A stretch of 64,000 bases of DNA from Kitasatospora gansuensis (GCF_014203705.1 NZ_JACHJR010000001.1:7254001-7318000), one strand, 5' to 3'. Counted from the first letter of the stretch, positions 17,126 to 24,990 are shown. Notes: generated by a model not told the origin, from the sequence alone. Made by a program: numbers and translations.

Positions 17126-17240
17126 TCTCCAGCAAGGCGGCCGACACCTCGTCCCGGGTGAACTTGCCGTGCCGGTTGGCGGTGGATCCTTGGACGGCAC
17201 GGTTCTACCGTGGGTGTAGAGCGAGTTCCCGGAGCACGCC

Positions 17241-17687
17241 ATGATCATCATCATCGGACTCATCATCCTGGCCGCCGCGGCAGTCGTCGGCGTGGCCGGT
17301 ATCGTCACCAACAGTGGCAGCGGGCATGAACTCACCAACGAGTTCGAGGTGTTCGGCTACCACATCACCGGCTCCACCGGCACGCTGTTCCTCTTCGGCA
17401 CCATCGTCGGGGCCGTGGCCATGCTCGGGCTGAGCCTGCTTCTGAGCGGAGCGCGCCGCACCTCCCGCCGCGGCCACGACGCGCGTCACGAACTCAAGGA
17501 GTCCCGCCGCGGGACGGCCGCGACCGGCAAGGAACGCGACGACCTTGTCGGCCAACGCGACACCGCCCGCGTAGAGACGGCGGATGCGCAAGGCAACGAC
17601 TCACCCCGCGACGACCGCCCTGCCATCCCGGACGACGGCCGCCGACGCGGGCCGCACCTGTTCGGGCACCGAACCGACCCCCGGTAG
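17241..17687 (+). CDS. small two-helix membrane protein, hypothetical
   Basis: The 148-residue protein has one hydrophobic helix at residues 1-23 (IIIIGLIILAAAAVVGVAGI), a short extracytoplasmic loop containing ELTNEFEVFGYHITGS, a second helix near 47-69, and a long charged cytoplasmic tail from about 72. The layout is that of the LapA-like or DUF-type membrane proteins that streptomycetes often carry beside CsbD and other general-stress genes. The tail is rich in Arg, Asp and Glu and probably disordered. ATG 17241 follows GGAGCAC. It begins a short same-strand stress-like cluster with CsbD and DUF1206 genes. Confidence 0.7.
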   Translation: MIIIIGLIILAAAAVVGVAGIVTNSGSGHELTNEFEVFGYHITGSTGTLFLFGTIVGAVAMLGLSLLLSGARRTSRRGHDARHELKESRRGTAATGKERDDLVGQRDTARVETADAQGNDSPRDDRPAIPDDGRRRGPHLFGHRTDPR

Positions 17688-17747
17688 GCCGCCACCAACG
17701 CACGTACAGCCCGCGCCCAGCAGATGAGTCACGAAGGGCAGCCACCC

Positions 17748-17921
17748 ATGAGTATCGCCAAGAAGATCGCGCACACGGCCGAAGCGGTCAAAGGCGGCGC
17801 CAAGAAGACCGTCGGCCGCGTCACCGGCAACCGGCGCCTGCGCGCCGAAGGCCGCGGTGACCAGATCAAGGGCAACACCAAGCAGGCCGGAGCGAAGATC
17901 AAGGACGCCTTCAGACACTGA
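17748..17921 (+). CDS. CsbD family stress protein
   Basis: The 57-residue basic helical protein reads KKIAHTAEAVKGGAKKTVG near the start and DQIKGNTKQAGAKIKDAF at the end, the CsbD repeat-like signature. CsbD proteins are small, SigB-dependent general-stress proteins whose exact function is unknown. The start ATG 17748 has GAAGGGC upstream and the product is of normal family length. Its neighbours on both sides are membrane proteins of the same stress-associated type, so this looks like one module. It is too small to say more. Confidence 0.85.
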   Translation: MSIAKKIAHTAEAVKGGAKKTVGRVTGNRRLRAEGRGDQIKGNTKQAGAKIKDAFRH

Positions 17922-18041
17922 CCACGCTGCCCCGTCGAGCAGACTTCAGGGCCTCGGCAATGCGCCGGTCCAGGTCTGCACGGGCATCCCGGCCCCGGCG
18001 GGACGCGTCGTTGGTCCACCCGGGCACGGGAGGTGCCAGAC

Positions 18042-18890
18042 ATGGCCACCAGCAAGGACAGCGCCGCGCAGACCAGATCCCGAGGGCGGCGCGTGGCCGA
18101 CAGTCGCGCCATGGACATCACGGCCAGAGTCGGGCTCTGCGCCCGGGGAGTGATCTACGTACTGGTCGGAGCCCTGGCCGTGCAGATCGGCTTCGGTGCC
18201 GACAGCGGCAAGGAAGCCGAACGGACCGGCGCGATCGGGACCATCGGCGAGCAGCCGTTCGGCCGCGTCCTGCTGTGGGCGTTGGTGGTGGGGCTGGCGG
18301 CGATGGCCCTGTGGCGGCTGTCCGAGGCCGCCTTCGGACAGCGGGCGACGGGCGGTGACAAGTGGACCCGGCGCCTGGGCTCCCTGGGGCTGGCCGTGTT
18401 CTACGCCGTGATCAGCGTCGGCGTGGTGCAGACCGTCGTGGTCGGCGGATCTGCCGGGAGCCGCTCCGGCGACGAGACGTCCAAGGAGTACACCGCGAGA
18501 GTGCTCGAGTGGCCGGGCGGGCGGGTGCTCGTCGGTGCGGTCGGAGCGGTCCTGGTGATCGTGGGTGTGGTGATGGCAGTGCGCGCCGCGCTGCGCAAGT
18601 TCGAGGAGAACCTCCAGACGGGTGAGATGAGCACGGGTACGCGGCGGGCCGTCGCGCTGCTGGGCATCGCCGGCGGTCTCGCGTGCGGAGCCGCCGCGGC
18701 GGTGGCCGGCCTGTTCGTCCTGCTCGCTGCGGTGAAGTTCGACCCCGGCCGGGCCAAGGGCCTGGACGAGACACTGCGCTCGTTCGCGGCCACACCCGCT
18801 GGGCCCGTGCTGCTGATCGCCGTAGCGGTCGGCCTCGTACTGTTCGGCCTCTACTCGTTCTGCGAGGCTCGCTGGCGCAAAGCCCGCTGA
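18042..18890 (+). CDS. DUF1206 domain membrane protein
   Basis: The 282-residue protein has about six membrane helices arranged as three DUF1206 repeats of two helices each. Each repeat starts with a helix containing RxG or a similar motif: ITARVGLCARGVIYVLVGALAV near 30, RRLGSLGLAVFYAVISVGVV near 110, and RRAVALLGIAGGLACGAAAAV near 205. The family is common in actinobacteria and has no known activity. ATG 18042 is preferred to the upstream GTG because GGGAGG at 18028-18033 is properly spaced. It closes the stress-like module, and the dead GH95 gene resumes about 95 bp later. Confidence 0.85.
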   Translation: MATSKDSAAQTRSRGRRVADSRAMDITARVGLCARGVIYVLVGALAVQIGFGADSGKEAERTGAIGTIGEQPFGRVLLWALVVGLAAMALWRLSEAAFGQRATGGDKWTRRLGSLGLAVFYAVISVGVVQTVVVGGSAGSRSGDETSKEYTARVLEWPGGRVLVGAVGAVLVIVGVVMAVRAALRKFEENLQTGEMSTGTRRAVALLGIAGGLACGAAAAVAGLFVLLAAVKFDPGRAKGLDETLRSFAATPAGPVLLIAVAVGLVLFGLYSFCEARWRKAR

Positions 18891-18984
18891 ACCTTCAGAC
18901 CCGCCTGGGGCCGGCCGGCGTGGAACCCGCATCCTGTGCCGACGGCCGCTCGTTGTCTTGGCGGGCCCCTCGCGAGGGGCTGCG

Positions 18985-19503
18985 ATCTCGCCCGCGAGCT
19001 GGTTGTCGACCACGAGTTCGCGGCCGAACCGACCCGGATCCGGGCCCGGTTGCGGAGCCCCGGGGGCGCTGCCGACGGGCGCCTGCTGGAGTGGTGGGAC
19101 GACCTCCCCGAGGAGGACCCCGGCCACCGCCACCTCTCCCACCTGTACGGCCTCTACCCGGGCAGCGCGGTGGACCCGCTCGGCGACGGTCCGCTCGCCG
19201 GGCACGCCGTCGAGCGACTGTTCGTCACCTCCATCGCGCTCAACCTCTTCGACCTGTACCCGCCCCGGCTCTTCCAGATCGACGGCGCGGGGCGGGGTCA
19301 CCGTCGACCTGAGCTGGCGTCAGGTGGCGCTGGTGACAGCGGAGTTGCGGGCCGTACGGGGTCTTGTGGTCGAGCTGCACCTGCCCCGGGACGTCGGCCG
19401 CCCGGTCGTGACCGATCAGGCGGGGAACGTGGTCGCGTCCGGCGACGGACAGGGCCTGCGGCTCCGGATCCCGGCGGACGGCTGCTACCGGCTCTCCTTC
19501 TCG
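18985..19503 (+). pseudogene. C-terminal fragment of GH95 alpha-L-fucosidase (internally deleted)
   Basis: The plus strand encodes the GH95 catalytic-domain landmark LLEWWDDLPEEDPGHRHLSHLYG, then LYPGSAVDP and NLFDLYPPRLFQIDG. It then jumps frame into the all-beta C-terminal domain (ARGGVTVDLSWRQ, ending DGCYRLSF). About 200 residues that normally follow FQIDGN are gone, so this piece is both truncated and internally deleted. It has the same orientation as the N-terminal fragment at 16.6 kb and belongs to the same ancestral gene, now split around the stress module. Its end overlaps the 3' end of larC on the other strand. A 16-bp palindrome GCCCCTCGCGAGGGGC (18965-18980) lies at its left border. 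Confidence 0.85.
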
Positions 19504-20684
19504 TCCTCCCCGTCCTCCCCGCCCTCTCCGTCCTCGACGAACGGGGAGGGCTGACGCAGGGCACGCTCGGCGACGGTCCGCAGCGGCAGGCCCAACTCGG
19601 CGGCGGCCGCGGCGAGATCGTCGTGCTCGGGCTTGGCACCGTACGGGCCGTGCTTGATCCGCACGGGTACGCCGTCGACGTGGACGGTCCGCTCGTGCCG
19701 GGGCAGGACGGTGCGCGAGGTGACGGTCTGTCGGATGCCGAGGCTGCCGGTCTCGGCGAGGACGAGCCGCCGCAGCCGGGCCACGTCGTCGGGCCGGGCG
19801 AGGACGTGCAGGACGGTGGCCGGCCGGCCCTTCTTCATCGTGGCGGGGGTGGCCCAGGCGTCCAGCGCACCGAGGTCGAGCGCCCGGGCGATGGTGTGGG
19901 CGAGGGTCTCGCCGGTGACGTCGTCCAGGTTCGTCTCCAGGACGACCACCGACTCCGCGTCGGGCTCAGGATCGAGTGCTGAACCGAGGCTCAGCTGCAC
20001 CATGTTGGGCCGGTCGGGCAGCCGCCTGGTCCCCGCCCCGTAGCCCGTCCGCCCCAGCGTCATCGCCGGCGGCCGGCCGTACCGCGTGCCGGCCGCGCGC
20101 AGCAGGGCGGCGGCGGTGGGGGTGACGGTCTCGCCCCGCAGGTCCGTACCGGTCACGGCCGCGCCCTCCAGGAGCGCGACGGTGGCCGGGGCGGGGGAGG
20201 GGATGACGCCGTGGGCGGAGGTGATGGACCCGGTGCCGAGGGGCAGGGGTGCGCAGTACAGCTCGGTGACGCCGAGCGCGTGCAGGGCGGCTGCGGTGCC
20301 GACGATGTCCACGACGGTGTCGTGGCCGCCCAGTTCGTGCAGATGGACGGAGGCGGGGTCGGCGCCGTGCAGCCGGGCCTCGGTCTCGGCGATCGCCGTG
20401 AGCGCGGCGACGGCGAGGGCCCGCACCGGCTCGGGCCCGGTCCGGCTCGCCAGCGCGATCAGTTCGGAGGCGTGTCGTTCCGCCTGGTGGTCGAGTACCT
20501 CGACGGAGACGCGGGTCCCGGTCAGGCCGTGGTCGACGACGCTCTCGGCGGTCAACTGCCAGCCGGTCAGGCCGGTTTCCTCGATGGCCGACCGGATCCG
20601 ATCCAGCGGGGCTCCGGCGTCGATCAGGGCGGCCAGCAGCATGTCACCGGCGAGGCCGGTGACCGGGTTGATCCAGCAGATCAC
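19485..20684 (-). CDS. larC: nickel-pincer cofactor biosynthesis protein LarC
   Basis: The 399-residue LarC opens with MICWINPVTGLAGDMLLAAL and has HLHELGGHDTVVDIVG at about 120-135, a TPTAAALLRAAGTRYG motif, TNLDDVTGE, and the C-terminal HDDLAAAAAELGLPLRTV. LarC is the CTP-dependent cyclometallase that inserts nickel into the thiolated LarE/LarB product. In lactobacilli it is made by a programmed frameshift, whereas here a single continuous frame encodes both halves. The start overlaps the kinase-LarB stop by 4 bp. The acidic tail (EDGEGGEDGEDEKESR) lies antisense to the GH95 remnant, suggesting that the 3' end was reshaped when that gene decayed. Confidence 0.92.
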   Translation of the reverse strand: MICWINPVTGLAGDMLLAALIDAGAPLDRIRSAIEETGLTGWQLTAESVVDHGLTGTRVSVEVLDHQAERHASELIALASRTGPEPVRALAVAALTAIAETEARLHGADPASVHLHELGGHDTVVDIVGTAAALHALGVTELYCAPLPLGTGSITSAHGVIPSPAPATVALLEGAAVTGTDLRGETVTPTAAALLRAAGTRYGRPPAMTLGRTGYGAGTRRLPDRPNMVQLSLGSALDPEPDAESVVVLETNLDDVTGETLAHTIARALDLGALDAWATPATMKKGRPATVLHVLARPDDVARLRRLVLAETGSLGIRQTVTSRTVLPRHERTVHVDGVPVRIKHGPYGAKPEHDDLAAAAAELGLPLRTVAERALRQPSPFVEDGEGGEDGEDEKESR

Positions 20685-22489
20685 GGCAGATCCCTCCGAC
20701 CCTGGGCGATCCGGGCCTGGGCGATCCGGTGCACGGCCATCGCGGCGCCGAAACCGGAGTCGATGTTGACGACCGTGACACCGGCCGCGCAGGAGGCGTG
20801 CATCGCCAGCAGTGCGGTGACCCCCTCCAGCGAGGCGCCGTAGCCGGTCGAGGTGGGGACCGCGACGACCGGGCCGCGCACCAGACCGCCGACCACGCTG
20901 GCGAGCGCACCCTCCATACCGGCGACGACGATCACCGCATCCGCCGCCTCGAGTTCCTTCCTGACCTGGAGGATCCGGTCCAGGCCCGCCACCCCGACGT
21001 CATGGATGGCAGTGGCGTTCAGACCCACCGCCCTCGCCACGGCGTACGCCTCGGCCGCGACCGGGCGGTCGGAGGTCCCGGCGGCCACCACCGTGACGGT
21101 GAAGTCCGTACGCTCGGGGGCCCGCCACACCAGCAGCCGGGCCTCGGCGTCGTACGACCCGCCGCCCACCGCGCCGAGCACGGTCTCGGCGACCTCCGGG
21201 GGGACCCGGGTGGCGAGCACGGGCCCGGTGTTGTGGGCCAGCAGGCCGGTGACGATGCCACAGATCTGCTCGGCCGTCTTGCCGGGGGCGTAGACGACCT
21301 CGGGCAGTCCTTGGCGTTCTTCCCGTCCCAGATCCAACCGGGCGAACCCCAGGTCGAGTACGGGGACGGTCCCCAGGCGTCGGCCGATCTCCTCCCCGGT
21401 CTCGCGCAACAGCCGGGGGGTCTCGGACATCGCGGTGCCGAGGTCACCCGCCCGGGCCAGCAGGGAGTAGCTGTCCTCGATGCCGTGCGCCGCCAGCTCG
21501 GTGGGGTCGGCCGCCACCTGCCCGGCCACCGCGACCACCGGCACTCCGGCCGCCGTCGCGAGGGCCGCGGCGCCCACCGGGGCCTTGCCGCGCAGACTCT
21601 GCGCGTCGAGCGAGCCCTCGCCCACGATCGCCAGGGCGGCGCCCGGCAGGACGCGGTCCAGGCCGAGTTCGGTGAGCAGGAAGTCCGTGCCCGCCGCGTG
21701 ACGCGCCCCGAGGACGGCCAGCGCGCCGTAGCCGGTGCCGCCGGCCGCGCCCGTGCCGGGCCGCTCGGTGTGGTCGACGCCGGTGAGCCGGGTGACCAGG
21801 TCGGCGAACTGCCGCAGCCCCGCCTCCAGTTGCCGGACCTCGGCCGGCCCGGCGCCCTTCTGCGGGCCGAAGACCGCCGCCGCGCCGCGCGGGCCGAGCA
21901 GCGGGTTGTCCACATCGCAGGCCAGCGTGAACCGGGTGTCGCGCAGCCGGGGATCGAGGCCGGTGAGGTCGATCCGTACCGCCTCGGCCAGGGCCGCGCC
22001 GCCCGGCCCGGTCTCCGTTCCCCCGGCGGTGCCGATGCGCGCGCCGAGTGCCTGGAGCAGGCCGGCTCCGCCGTCGGTGGTGGCGCTGCCGCCGACCGCC
22101 AGGACGATGTCGCGGCAGCCGAGGTCGAGCGCCCGGGCGATGAGCTGCCCGGTGCCGTACGTGCTCGCGGTGAGGGCCGAGGGGCCGTCACCGGGGGCCA
22201 GGTGCAGGCCACTGGCCTGGGCCAGTTCCACCACGGCGCGGTCGCCGCGCACCGCGAAGGTGGCGGTGACGGGACTGCCGAGCGGCCCGGTCACCTCGAC
22301 GGTCCGCGGCTGGTACCCGGTGGCGATCAGCGCGTCCACCGTGCCCTCGCCGCCGTCCGCGATGGGCACCGCCACGATCTCGCGTCCGGTCCCCGCGGCC
22401 CGGAGGCCGTCAGCCAGCCACCGGCTCGCCTCGGCGGCGGTGGCGGAGCCGCGGAACTTGTCGAGGCAGACCACGATGTGACCCTGCAT
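20681..22489 (-). CDS. glycerate 2-kinase :: LarB fusion protein
   Basis: A continuous 602-residue frame joins two enzymes. Residues 1-371 are a glycerate kinase of the GarK/GlxK family (DKFRGSATAAEA at 10-21, PIADGGEGT 42-50, GGSATTDGGAG 133-143, GEGSLDAQS 290-298). Residues about 372-602 are LarB, the pyridinium-3,5-biscarboxylic acid mononucleotide synthase, with the AIR-carboxylase-like motifs GTSDRPVAAEA (471-481), VAGMEGALASVVGGL (522-536), VPTSTGYGAS (544-553) and NIDSGFGAA. The ATG overlaps the larA stop, and the stop overlaps the larC start. LarB makes the cofactor precursor; why it is tethered to a glycerate kinase is unknown. A sequencing frameshift is unlikely because both halves keep motif spacing across the joint. 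Confidence 0.88.
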   Translation of the reverse strand: MQGHIVVCLDKFRGSATAAEASRWLADGLRAAGTGREIVAVPIADGGEGTVDALIATGYQPRTVEVTGPLGSPVTATFAVRGDRAVVELAQASGLHLAPGDGPSALTASTYGTGQLIARALDLGCRDIVLAVGGSATTDGGAGLLQALGARIGTAGGTETGPGGAALAEAVRIDLTGLDPRLRDTRFTLACDVDNPLLGPRGAAAVFGPQKGAGPAEVRQLEAGLRQFADLVTRLTGVDHTERPGTGAAGGTGYGALAVLGARHAAGTDFLLTELGLDRVLPGAALAIVGEGSLDAQSLRGKAPVGAAALATAAGVPVVAVAGQVAADPTELAAHGIEDSYSLLARAGDLGTAMSETPRLLRETGEEIGRRLGTVPVLDLGFARLDLGREERQGLPEVVYAPGKTAEQICGIVTGLLAHNTGPVLATRVPPEVAETVLGAVGGGSYDAEARLLVWRAPERTDFTVTVVAAGTSDRPVAAEAYAVARAVGLNATAIHDVGVAGLDRILQVRKELEAADAVIVVAGMEGALASVVGGLVRGPVVAVPTSTGYGASLEGVTALLAMHASCAAGVTVVNIDSGFGAAMAVHRIAQARIAQGRRDLP

Positions 22490-23766
22490 CAGGAGCTCTC
22501 CGCCAGGTAGGGGATGGTCTGCGGACCCTCGGGCAGCACGCACAGCCGGGCGCCGGGCCCGGCCGCCGCGAGCGCCTCGGCGACGGTGGCGGAGATGTCG
22601 CGGGTCTGCTCCAGGTGCGCGGTGGCGAGCTCCGCGTCGCTCAGGTGGCCGGTGTGCATGATGACCCGGTTGCGGGACTGGATGCGGGCCTGGATCTGCA
22701 CCTGCCACTGGTCGGGCACGGTCGTGGTGCGCGCGCTGATGTCGTCGAACAGGGACTGCGGGGACGGCGCGGACGCCAGCACCTCGCGGTACGAGCCGTG
22801 GTCGGGGAAGCCGTCGCGGCACTCCGCCGCGCAGACGATCGTGCCGCCCGGGCGGGCCACCTGGTACGCGGCGGACAGGCCCTTGACCGCCTGGTAGAGG
22901 TTCTGGTCCAGCGGGAAGCCGGAGTTGGTGGTGACCACCACGTCGAACGGCGCGACCACCGGGCGCATCGCCATCCGCTTGGCGGCCGCCGTCGCGGCGG
23001 CGTGCATCGGCAGCAGGTCGCCCCCGAAGGCGGCCACGATGTCCTTGTCCCGGTTGAGCACCACATCGAGGGCGAAGGTCACGCCGGTGGCCTCGGCGAT
23101 CTCCCGGACGTCGTCGTGCACCGGGTTGCCGTGGATGACCCCCCAGGTCGCGCGCGGGTCGCCGATCCGGGCCGCGTCGTGCAGGACGAGCACGGTCTCC
23201 AGCGCGGCCAGCCCGGGCGCGACCAGCTTGGGGCCCCCGGAGAAGCCGGCGAAGAAGTGCGGCTCGACGAAACCGGTGGTGATCCGCACGTCCGCCTCGA
23301 CCCAGGCGCGGTTCAGCCAGACCGGCACGTCCTTGCCGTAGGTGCCCATCCAGGTGAGCTGCGAGGCGTCGCGGGCATCGTGGTTGACGATCCGTACGGT
23401 GTCCGCGATCTCCGCGCCGAACATCTGCCGCAGCTCGGCCTCGGTGTTGCCGCGGTGCGTGCCGGTGGCGACCAGGATCACCACGTCCTCCAGCCGGACG
23501 ATGCCCTCGAGTTCGGCGAGCACGGCGGGAATCATCAGGTGGCGCGGCTGCGGGCGGGTCCCGTCGCAGGCCGAGATCGCCACCGTCTGCCCCGGCCGCA
23601 CCCGCTCCCGCAACGGCGGCCCGGCGACCGGCTCGCGCAGCGCGGTCCGCAGGGCGGCCACCTGGTCGGTGGCGGCCCGGTGGTGGACCGGCTCGACGAC
23701 GGTGGTCCGGGACGGGTCCACCTCTAGGTCGAGGCCGGACTCGCCGTAGGCCAGGCGTATCTTCAC
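22489..23766 (-). CDS. larA: LarA-family nickel-pincer racemase/epimerase
   Basis: This 425-residue LarA homologue starts at GTG. With a constant offset of four from the Lactiplantibacillus enzyme, the key residues are all present: Asp68, Arg71, His104 (ATGTHRG), His170 (EPHFF), Lys180 (GGPK, the cofactor attachment lysine) and His196 (nickel ligand). The substrate-pocket motif DQNLYQAVKG lies at 287-296. It should therefore bind the LarBCE-made cofactor and exchange the C2 configuration of an alpha-hydroxy acid. Lactate is the simplest substrate because the nearby pathway makes L-lactate. LarA paralogues also act on malate, longer hydroxy acids or gluconate-type aldonates, and the preceding gene is a sugar lactonase. 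Start and stop overlap both neighbours. Confidence 0.88.
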   Translation of the reverse strand: MKIRLAYGESGLDLEVDPSRTTVVEPVHHRAATDQVAALRTALREPVAGPPLRERVRPGQTVAISACDGTRPQPRHLMIPAVLAELEGIVRLEDVVILVATGTHRGNTEAELRQMFGAEIADTVRIVNHDARDASQLTWMGTYGKDVPVWLNRAWVEADVRITTGFVEPHFFAGFSGGPKLVAPGLAALETVLVLHDAARIGDPRATWGVIHGNPVHDDVREIAEATGVTFALDVVLNRDKDIVAAFGGDLLPMHAAATAAAKRMAMRPVVAPFDVVVTTNSGFPLDQNLYQAVKGLSAAYQVARPGGTIVCAAECRDGFPDHGSYREVLASAPSPQSLFDDISARTTTVPDQWQVQIQARIQSRNRVIMHTGHLSDAELATAHLEQTRDISATVAEALAAAGPGARLCVLPEGPQTIPYLAESS

Positions 23767-24623
23767 TGCGAGTCCTTCCTGGGAGCGAGCCCGTAGGCGC
23801 GGGCGGCGGTGCCGTCGAAGACCTGGGCGCGTTCCTCCGCCGACAGTCCGGCGGTCAAGTCCTGTGCGGCGGAGGTGACTTCGGCGTAGGAGGCGCGCAG
23901 CAGGCAGACCGGCCAGTCGGTGCCGAACATCACCCGCTCCGGGCCGAAGGCGTCCAGCACCACGTCGGCGTACGGGCGCAGCTCGGCGGCGCTCCAGCCG
24001 GGTGCGGCCTCGGTCACCATGCCGGAGAGCTTGCAGAACACGTTGGGCTCGGTAGCGAGTTCGCGGATCCGGGTGGCCCAGGGCTCCAGCGCTCCGGCGG
24101 CGATCGGCGGCTTGGACAGGTGGTCCAGGACGAAGGTCAGCTCGGGCAGGGCGCGTACGGTGCGGATGGCGGCGGGCAGTTGGGACGGCAGGGTGAGCAG
24201 GTCGTACGCGAGCCCGGCCTCGGCCACCGCCCGCAGGCCGCGCCGTACGTCGGGGCGGTCCAGCCAGTCGGGGTCCGCCTCGCCCTGCACCAAGTGCCGC
24301 AGGCCGAGGAGGAATTCACCTCCCGGGCCGCCGCGCAGCCGGGCCAGCGTCGCGGGCAGCTGACCGGAGGTCAGGTCCGCCCAGCCGACCACGCCCGCGA
24401 TCAGGTCGCTGCTGGCGGCCAGGGCCAGGAACTCGGCGGTCTCCTCGACGTCGGGCAGGACCTGCACCAGGACGGTCCGGTCGACGTCGGCGGCCTCGGC
24501 ATCCGGCGCGAGGTCGTCGAGGGTGAAGTTCCGTCGGATGGCGGCCAGATCGGGACCGTCGAGCCAGTCCTGCGGACGGCGGGTCAGGTCCCAGAGGTGA
24601 TGATGGGCGTCGGTCCTGTTCAT
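23763..24623 (-). CDS. amidohydrolase_2 family lactonase, probable L-fucono-1,5-lactonase
   Basis: The protein has 286 residues from ATG 24623, which has GGGGAGAG upstream. The COG3618 fold shows the metal-site HHHLWD at residues 7-12, FVLDHLSKPP, FCKLSGMV, and the C-terminal VMFGTDWPVCLL with its catalytic Asp. The family hydrolyses sugar 1,5-lactones such as L-fuconolactone, L-rhamnonolactone and galactarolactone, and this is the step missing from the eight-gene operon at 5.6-12.6 kb. It is the first gene of the minus-strand operon with larA, kinase-larB and larC (GTGA overlap with larA). Two CATCCNATG operators upstream tie it to the fucose regulon. An earlier in-frame start would add residues with no family similarity. 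Confidence 0.86.
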   Translation of the reverse strand: MNRTDAHHHLWDLTRRPQDWLDGPDLAAIRRNFTLDDLAPDAEAADVDRTVLVQVLPDVEETAEFLALAASSDLIAGVVGWADLTSGQLPATLARLRGGPGGEFLLGLRHLVQGEADPDWLDRPDVRRGLRAVAEAGLAYDLLTLPSQLPAAIRTVRALPELTFVLDHLSKPPIAAGALEPWATRIRELATEPNVFCKLSGMVTEAAPGWSAAELRPYADVVLDAFGPERVMFGTDWPVCLLRASYAEVTSAAQDLTAGLSAEERAQVFDGTAARAYGLAPRKDSQ

Positions 24624-24681
24624 TCCGTGTGCTCTCTCCCCGGTGACCACTACTGCTCTCCGGTGCCGGAGCGTAACAGGA

Positions 24682-24690
24682 CATCCCATG
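24682..24690 (-). promoter_or_regulatory. CATCCCATG operator of the lactonase-lar operon
   Basis: ACATCCCATGT (24681-24691) lies about 60 bp before the lactonase start. On the minus strand a possible -10 TTACGCT follows it by about six bases and a weak TTCCAA -35 precedes it, so the site would sit between the promoter boxes. The sequence matches the nonamer at the fucose and ABC promoters. Confidence 0.55.
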
Positions 24691-24800
24691 TCTTGGAAGT
24701 CATCAAGGGCAGCCTGGTCGGCCAACAAGTGCTATTTACCGAGGTGGTTGCGGAATCCTGTGTCAGGTGCCGGATGTGCGCTGAGTTCCTTGGCGCTTTA

Positions 24801-24813
24801 TACATCCTATGTA
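24801..24813. promoter_or_regulatory. second CATCC-type operator, TACATCCTATGTA
   Basis: TACATCCTATGTA is the most symmetrical copy of the nonamer, with TACAT/ATGTA arms. It lies 121 bp upstream of the first lactonase-operon site, suitable for looping or as the end of a nested promoter. It overlaps the stop codon of the SpoIIE-ATPase remnant. Confidence 0.5.
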
Positions 24814-24990
24814 TTCTGCGCGCACCAGATCGTCTTGCCGCTGGTGGTGTGCCGGGTGCCCCAGTCCTGGGTGAGCTGGGCGACCAGCATCAGGCCCCGG
24901 CCGCCCTCGTCGAAGGCGCGCGCCCGGCGCAGGTGCGGGGTGGTGTCACTGGCATCGGACACCTCGCAGATCAGCAAGGTGTCGCGAATC
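24807..24990 (-). pseudogene. C-terminal remnant of a SpoIIE/RsbW-type ATPase domain
   Basis: Leftward translation gives IRDTLLICEVSDASDTTPH, LRRARAFDEGGRGLMLVAQ and SGKTIWCAQNT, then TAG. This aligns with the end of the intact phosphatase-ATPase protein at 48.9-51.3 kb (VLICEVSDGSNTAPHLRR through GKTIWAEQLLP). Only the last 60 or so residues are present; similarity stops at about 24990 and no start or catalytic phosphatase domain precedes it. It is a truncated paralogue, probably cut by the rearrangement that also left the neighbouring TnpB remnant. Confidence 0.75.

Noticed and set aside
17126..17240. Possible EF-hand-like peptide on the minus strand (RHGKFTRDEVSAALLEIIDQDG)
   Set aside because: It is only about 25 residues, without start codon or continuation. 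It may be a remnant but cannot be assigned.
18895..18980. Possible tRNA-like or attachment-site sequence (GGAACCCGCATCC and the palindrome GCCCCTCGCGAGGGGC)
   Set aside because: No cloverleaf with the correct stem lengths and no anticodon arm could be drawn. The palindrome is recorded only as a border mark of the GH95 fragment.
19485..20684. Programmed frameshift in larC as in lactobacilli
   Set aside because: A single uninterrupted frame encodes both LarC halves here, so no frameshift is needed.
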